Shown here in pieces: positions 5,655-8,737 of a stretch of 8,737 nt of DNA. Each line of letters begins with the position of its first letter. Position 1 is the stretch's first letter. This stretch comes from Oscillospiraceae bacterium (GTDB lineage Bacteria; Bacillota; Clostridia; Oscillospirales; Oscillospiraceae): NCBI GenBank assembly GCA_017558545.1, contig JAFYUG010000063.1, positions 1 through 8,737 on the forward strand, in the 5' to 3' direction. The position numbers were made by a program, and so were the translations under genes. Below the pieces are notes generated by a model. That model searched no databases. It was not told the DNA's origin and was given only the letters and a program-made list of their open reading frames with translations.

Positions 5655-6566
5655 GATTTTTGGAGTTACATGCTGGGTAAGGAGCAGGGAGGCTCCGGCT
5701 CGGATTCCGGTTCCGGCGAAGAAAAATGGATAGGCGACGGCAATACCCATATTTGGATAGAGCTTTCCGAAGAGAGAAAAAGTCCCATGCTGGGCCTGGC
5801 CGTCAACGGCAGCGCGGTTGTGGATTGGGGCGACGGCACTTCCCCCGATGTGCTTACAGGCACCAGCTCCACACCCAGCGACGTTTTGTGGACACCTAGG
5901 CATGAATACAGCAGGGGCGGGGAGTATGTCATCACCCTGACCGTGGATGGACAGGCCGGCGTGGGCGGTGTCAGCAACAGTAATGCCGGCTCATATTTGC
6001 TGCGAAATTCCGCCGAAAGTGATGGGTGCAATATTGTATACAGAAACGCCATAAAAAGGGTGGAGCTTGGCACAGGCATAGTCAATGTGGGTGCAGCAGG
6101 TTTGGGCCATTGCTATAGCCTCAGAGGGCTTAAGTTTCCCGAAAGCAAGCTTACCTTCGGCAGCAGCTGCGTGATTTCATGCAGACGTCTTGAGAAATTT
6201 AATATGTCTAATAACGACTCACCCCTGGGCGGAAGTATGTTTTCCGGCTGCGAAGGTCTGAGGGAAGTGGTTCTTTCTGAGTCCATTACGGATATCCCCT
6301 CCTCCACCTTTTCAGGCTGCACCGTTCTTACATATATCAAAATCCCCGGCAAGGTTTCAAATGTGATGGCCAGCGCTTTTAATAACTGCTATTCCATGAA
6401 GGTTTGTGATTTCACGGACCATAGCGCAGTTCCAACCTTGTCCTCAACCAGCGTATTTAACAATGTCCCCGAAGATTGCGAAATTCGTGTTCCCGCCGCT
6501 CTTGCGGAAGAGTGGAAGGCGGCAAGCAACTGGTCTACCTATGCTGACCGCATAGTGGGCGTATAA
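5652..6566 (+). CDS. Surface adhesin with PKD-like domain and BspA-type leucine-rich repeats
   Basis: The 304-residue protein starts at TTG 5652, chosen by the ribosome binding site at 5636-5642. The first 12 residues (MDFWSYMLGKEQ) and a Gly/Ser/Asp linker (13-24) look like a virion-anchoring tip. Residues about 45-100 form a PKD-like beta sandwich: VDWGDGT (57-63) is the hallmark turn, followed by HEYSRGGEYVITLTV (84-98). Residues about 133-285 hold BspA-type leucine-rich repeats with the recurring pattern FSGC..L..V.L...I: MFSGCEGLREVVL, TFSGCTVLTYIKI, AFNNCYSMKVCDF. The C-terminus (about 272-304) reads VPEDCEIRVPAALAEEWKAA then NW.TYADRIVGV, a cap I know from such repeat proteins. These proteins bind partner surfaces; on a phage this suggests receptor or mucus binding, which is inference. 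It has no signal peptide, so it is a virion component rather than a secreted host protein. Confidence 0.75.
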   Translation: MDFWSYMLGKEQGGSGSDSGSGEEKWIGDGNTHIWIELSEERKSPMLGLAVNGSAVVDWGDGTSPDVLTGTSSTPSDVLWTPRHEYSRGGEYVITLTVDGQAGVGGVSNSNAGSYLLRNSAESDGCNIVYRNAIKRVELGTGIVNVGAAGLGHCYSLRGLKFPESKLTFGSSCVISCRRLEKFNMSNNDSPLGGSMFSGCEGLREVVLSESITDIPSSTFSGCTVLTYIKIPGKVSNVMASAFNNCYSMKVCDFTDHSAVPTLSSTSVFNNVPEDCEIRVPAALAEEWKAASNWSTYADRIVGV

Positions 6567-6593
6567 AAATGCCGGGGAAAGAAAGGAGAAAAA

Positions 6594-6836
6594 ATGATTA
6601 CATGGATTTATGACAGAGAAAAAAGCCTGCATCACATGGGCGACGAGCTTATGAGCGAGGATGTTTGCGGTTTTTGTCTGGGAGCGGATGTGGAAAAGCT
6701 CCCCCAGGATAAACCAAACGCCGCCAGAATGTACATTATGGATTGGGCGGAGCTTAGTGATGCCCAAAAGGAAGCCATAGGCGGGCGCATTCTGATTTTC
6801 GACAGTGAAAACCGCCGATGGCTCCCCCAAAACTAA
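6594..6836 (+). CDS. Small phage protein of unknown function (80 aa)
   Basis: ATG 6594 follows GAAAGGAG (6581-6588) at five bases. The 80-residue soluble, acidic protein has no membrane span. Visible features are two cysteines close together (C-G-F-C, residues 25-28), and a C-terminal half DWAELSDAQKEAIGGRILIF then DSENRRWLPQN that reads as helix, turn, strand. It sits between the leucine-rich-repeat adhesin and the endolysin, where clostridial phages often carry a short fibre-associated or chaperone-like protein. I do not recognise the family with certainty and assign no role. TAA (6834-6836) begins the string TAAGTGAAAGG that leads into the next ribosome binding site. Confidence 0.75.
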   Translation: MITWIYDREKSLHHMGDELMSEDVCGFCLGADVEKLPQDKPNAARMYIMDWAELSDAQKEAIGGRILIFDSENRRWLPQN

Positions 6837-6858
6837 GTGAAAGGGGAGAGATAAGGCT

Positions 6859-7650
6859 ATGTCTGTGATAATCGGCCATGCCGGCGCCGACGAGAGAAAT
6901 AAGGCCTCCGGCGGCCTTGAAGGCGATCAGACCGGCGGAGAGGTTTGCGTCAGGGACTGGTATTCCTCCCCTTGGGATGCTCTTCTGCGTCCCAAGGATG
7001 AGGCCTTGGCAGAGGCTTCGGCTTCGGCCTGCGAAAAGGCCTGCGCCAATGAGCGCATAGGCTATGACCAGCTTGGCCGCAACAGCCTTTATTACGAGGC
7101 CAAAAAGCTGAATTTTGACCTTGCCGCCATAGAAAATGCCTGCGAATGCGATTGTTCCAGCCTTATGCATGTCTGCGCCCTTGCGGGCGGAGCCAAGCTG
7201 GGCTTTGAGGGCAACTGCTTTTGGACGGGAAATATGGTGGACGGTTTTCTCCGCAGCGGAGATTATGAATGCCTCAAAGATGAGAAATTCCTTCGCAGCG
7301 ATGCCTACCTGAAAAGGGGCGATATATTGGTTAAAACCAGCGGCCACACCGCCATGGTGCTGGGAAAGGGAGCCTTGGCAGATGAGCCCGAGGATACCGG
7401 CAGCTACGCCGCCCACGAGGCCGTAAGCATGAAAACGCCTCTGCCTTTGCTCACCAGGGGCGCATGGGGCAGAGCTGTTTGGGCAATGCAGCTTTTGCTC
7501 ACCGCCAGAGGATACAACACTCTCGGGGTGGATAGCGAGTTCGGCGATAATACCCTTGCCGCCTTGGTAGCTTTCCAAAAGGCCATGGGGCTGGAAGCTG
7601 ACGGAGAGTGCGGCGAAAAAAGCTGGGCGGCTCTTATCGCGAAGGGGTGA
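6859..7650 (+). CDS. Endolysin: NlpC/P60-like peptidase with peptidoglycan-binding domain
   Basis: The protein has 263 residues; start ATG 6859 lies eight bases after AAGGGGAGAG (6841-6850). The N-terminal segment (5-45: GHAGADERNKASGGLEGDQT, then VCVRDWYSSPWDALLRP) is a pattern I know from clostridial prophage endolysins of the NlpC/P60-like superfamily. DCSSL (98-102) supplies the probable catalytic Cys99 and GHTAMVLG (162-169) the probable His163, in the usual order. Residues about 195-262 form a PG_binding_1 domain: LLTRGAWGRAVWAMQLLLTA, then GVDSEFGDNTLAALVAFQKA and a closing W in KSWAALI. It would cut peptidoglycan at the end of infection after the holin opens the membrane. It has no signal peptide, consistent with holin-dependent release. 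Amidase versus endopeptidase specificity cannot be read from the sequence. It is followed by two membrane-protein genes, forming a lysis cassette. Confidence 0.88.
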   Translation: MSVIIGHAGADERNKASGGLEGDQTGGEVCVRDWYSSPWDALLRPKDEALAEASASACEKACANERIGYDQLGRNSLYYEAKKLNFDLAAIENACECDCSSLMHVCALAGGAKLGFEGNCFWTGNMVDGFLRSGDYECLKDEKFLRSDAYLKRGDILVKTSGHTAMVLGKGALADEPEDTGSYAAHEAVSMKTPLPLLTRGAWGRAVWAMQLLLTARGYNTLGVDSEFGDNTLAALVAFQKAMGLEADGECGEKSWAALIAKG

Positions 7651-7658
7651 GGGCGCTG

Positions 7659-7964
7659 ATGCTGGAGATATCTGCCCAAAGCATCATAACGGCAGGAGCT
7701 GCCGTAGGTGCGCTGGGGGCAATTTTGGCTCTTATTTTCAAGGGCTATGATTTCTATAAGAGGCAGGCAGCCCATGAAAAGGCGCTGGAAGATCTGCGGC
7801 GCATCCATGAAGAGGATGTGAAGGCTGTGAAGGAGGAACAAACCCTCATAGTCTACGGCGTCCTGGCCTGCCTCAAGGGACTCAGGGAGCAGGGCTGCAA
7901 CGGCCCTGTGACCCGAGCCATAGATAAGCTGGAAAGGCATTTGAATATAGAAGCTCACCGATGA
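7659..7964 (+). CDS. Small membrane-anchored coiled-coil lysis-cassette protein
   Basis: I place the start at ATG 7659 (MLEISAQS), after AAGGGGTGAGG (7642-7652); a longer frame from 7608 lacks a ribosome binding site and runs deep into the endolysin gene. The resulting 101-residue protein has one N-terminal transmembrane helix (about 8-28, SIITAGAAVGALGAILALIF). A charged helix that may form a coiled coil follows (about 32-60), then the segment QTLIVYGVLACLKGLREQGC with NGPVTRAIDKLERHLN. I recognise this last block as highly conserved in clostridial prophages, where the family is often mislabelled as a permease. With one membrane helix it cannot be a permease. Its place between endolysin and holin suggests a holin partner, antiholin or spanin-like accessory; which of these is not visible. 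Confidence 0.75.
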   Translation: MLEISAQSIITAGAAVGALGAILALIFKGYDFYKRQAAHEKALEDLRRIHEEDVKAVKEEQTLIVYGVLACLKGLREQGCNGPVTRAIDKLERHLNIEAHR

Positions 7965-7991
7965 GCGGTGGGGGAGAGGAGAACTAGATAT

Positions 7992-8189
7992 ATGAAAACT
8001 GAATGGAAGCTTTGGCTGAAGGCGGCGGGCATGCGCGCTGTAAAAACCCTTGCCCAGACTGCCGTTGCCACCATAGGCACCGCCGCCATGCTCAGCGAGG
8101 TGAACTGGCTCATGGTGGTCTCCGCCTCGGTTTTGGCGGGGGCGCTGTCCCTGCTTACCAGTGTTGCCGGCTTGCCCGAGCTTAAGTGA
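7992..8189 (+). CDS. Phage holin, r1t-like
   Basis: ATG 7992 follows AGGAG (7977-7981) with a ten-base gap. A GTG at 7968 in the same frame would add eight residues but would start inside the ribosome binding site. The 65-residue protein has a basic N-terminus (KTEWKLWLKAAGMRAVKT) and two hydrophobic helices: about 19-36 (LAQTAVATIGTAAMLSEV) and 37-60 (NWLMVVSASVLAGALSLLTS), ending AGLPELK. Size, the two-helix hairpin and the LAQTA...AGALSLLTS...GLPE pattern fit the r1t-type holin family. It would oligomerise in the host membrane and set the time of lysis. Its position after the endolysin supports this. TGA (8187-8189) lies within TAAGTGAAGGG, the leader of the next gene. Confidence 0.85.
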   Translation: MKTEWKLWLKAAGMRAVKTLAQTAVATIGTAAMLSEVNWLMVVSASVLAGALSLLTSVAGLPELK

Positions 8190-8208
8190 AGGGCGGGGAT
8201 AGTCTAAG

Positions 8209-8737
8209 ATGTCCGGAAAAACAACAAGCTATATAGACGCAAAGGGCGTCAAGCGCACAGGCTACATTGTGGATGGGCGCACCTATGAGGACGAGTCGGC
8301 AACTATCCCCGTGGCCAAGGGCAGCATAGTGGATGCCGGAGGCCGGCGCTATGTTAAGGGCGTGGGCGAAAATGGCGAGAGTATGCTCTATGCCGATTAC
8401 CTCAAAAGAGAGAATATGAAGGCCACGGACTATGTGGATAGTCAGGGGCTTTTGAAGATAGGCTATGTGAAGGATGGCAAAACCTATGCGGATATTTTGG
8501 CCACCACTCCCGTGGAGTCGGTATATAGCGACTATCTTGAAAAGGAAGAGCAGAACGATGGCTACACCGAGGAGCTGAAAAATCAGGCCAAGGAGAGCTA
8601 TGACCGCGCTCTGAATTTGGGCAGCAGCATCTATGAGGCAGGGCTTAGTGAGAATGCCGGAGAGAAAGACCGCGCCATCGACAAGGCCGATGCCGATTAT
8701 AAGGCTTTGAGCGCCCAGCTTTATAGGGACTATATGC
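8209..8737 (+). CDS. Large phage protein with internal repeat, truncated by the window edge
   Basis: ATG 8209 follows GGGCGGGG (8191-8198), and the frame stays open for 176 codons to the edge. Residues 8-35 and 75-102 are two copies of one 28-residue unit with no gap between them: Y[IV]D..G followed by GY[IV].DG[RK]TY.D..AT.PV. The first copy is followed by VDAGGRRYVKGVGENGESML, a further strand-turn unit. From about residue 103 the protein becomes helical and charged (SVYSDYLEKEEQNDGYTEEL, then RALNLGSSIYEAGLSE). The layout of short beta repeats followed by a helical body suggests a structural or internal virion protein. I do not recognise the family. The gene starts directly after the holin gene, which is unusual for a lysis module at the end of an operon. 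Confidence 0.8.
   Translation, partial: MSGKTTSYIDAKGVKRTGYIVDGRTYEDESATIPVAKGSIVDAGGRRYVKGVGENGESMLYADYLKRENMKATDYVDSQGLLKIGYVKDGKTYADILATTPVESVYSDYLEKEEQNDGYTEELKNQAKESYDRALNLGSSIYEAGLSENAGEKDRAIDKADADYKALSAQLYRDYM
8230..8514 (+). repeat. Two 28-residue protein repeats (coded at 8230-8313 and 8431-8514)
   Basis: The two units are the same length and line up without gaps, offset by 67 residues. Fixed positions include Tyr, Asp, Gly, Gly-Tyr, Asp-Gly, Thr-Tyr, Asp, Ala-Thr and Pro-Val. Codons differ between copies (for example GGCTACATTGTGGATGGG against GGCTATGTGAAGGATGGC), so this is an old protein-level duplication rather than a recent DNA one. Confidence 0.85.

Noticed and set aside
6754..7578. 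- strand ORF of 274 codons opposite the endolysin
   Set aside because: Antisense shadow; the + strand frame has clear catalytic and binding motifs.

Overview
The window looks like part of the virion-structure and lysis region of a phage or prophage of a Firmicutes host, most likely a gut Clostridia. This rests on AAAGGAG-type ribosome binding sites, a GC content I judge by eye to be near 50%, BspA-type leucine-rich repeats, and lysis and fibre proteins of kinds I know from clostridial prophages. All supported genes lie on the + strand, tightly packed and often overlapping. I see no tRNA, rRNA, CRISPR array, integrase, terminase or major capsid gene. Virion type is an inference: the portal and the large hub-like protein before it suggest a short-tailed (P22/T7-like) head-neck.

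Layout. 1-30 may be the tail of an upstream gene. 37-2115 encodes a 692-residue beta-rich protein resembling neck/tail-hub propeller proteins. It overlaps the portal gene (2102-3853). A 35-codon zinc-ribbon microprotein (3870-3977) overlaps a head/tail-fibre-like gene (3974-4417), which overlaps a second putative fibre/adhesin gene (4417-5361). 5652-6566 (TTG start) is a third surface protein with a PKD-like domain and BspA-type leucine-rich repeats. After a small unknown gene (6594-6836) comes a lysis block: NlpC/P60-like endolysin with peptidoglycan-binding domain (6859-7650), membrane-anchored coiled-coil protein (7659-7964) and r1t-type holin (7992-8189). An incomplete gene with an internal 28-residue repeat runs off the right edge (8209-8737).

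The most unusual feature is the only long non-coding gap, 5362-5651. A 269-base element there is bounded by perfect inverted repeats (28 bases including the flanking TA duplications) and folds into a closing stem with two long arms. One arm ends in a GAAA tetraloop hairpin; the other is a long stem whose tolerated pairs are all G-U in a + strand transcript. Removing the element plus one TA restores a normal junction: gene stop TAA followed by the TAAGTGAAAGG ribosome-binding string seen at another junction of this phage. It therefore looks like a MITE-like insertion at TA that converted the upstream stop from TAA to TAG without damaging either neighbour, and it may also act as a structured RNA.

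Together the genes would build the portal and neck, decorate the particle with host-binding fibres, and lyse the host. Functional names are recognised by sequence pattern only; no database search was possible.
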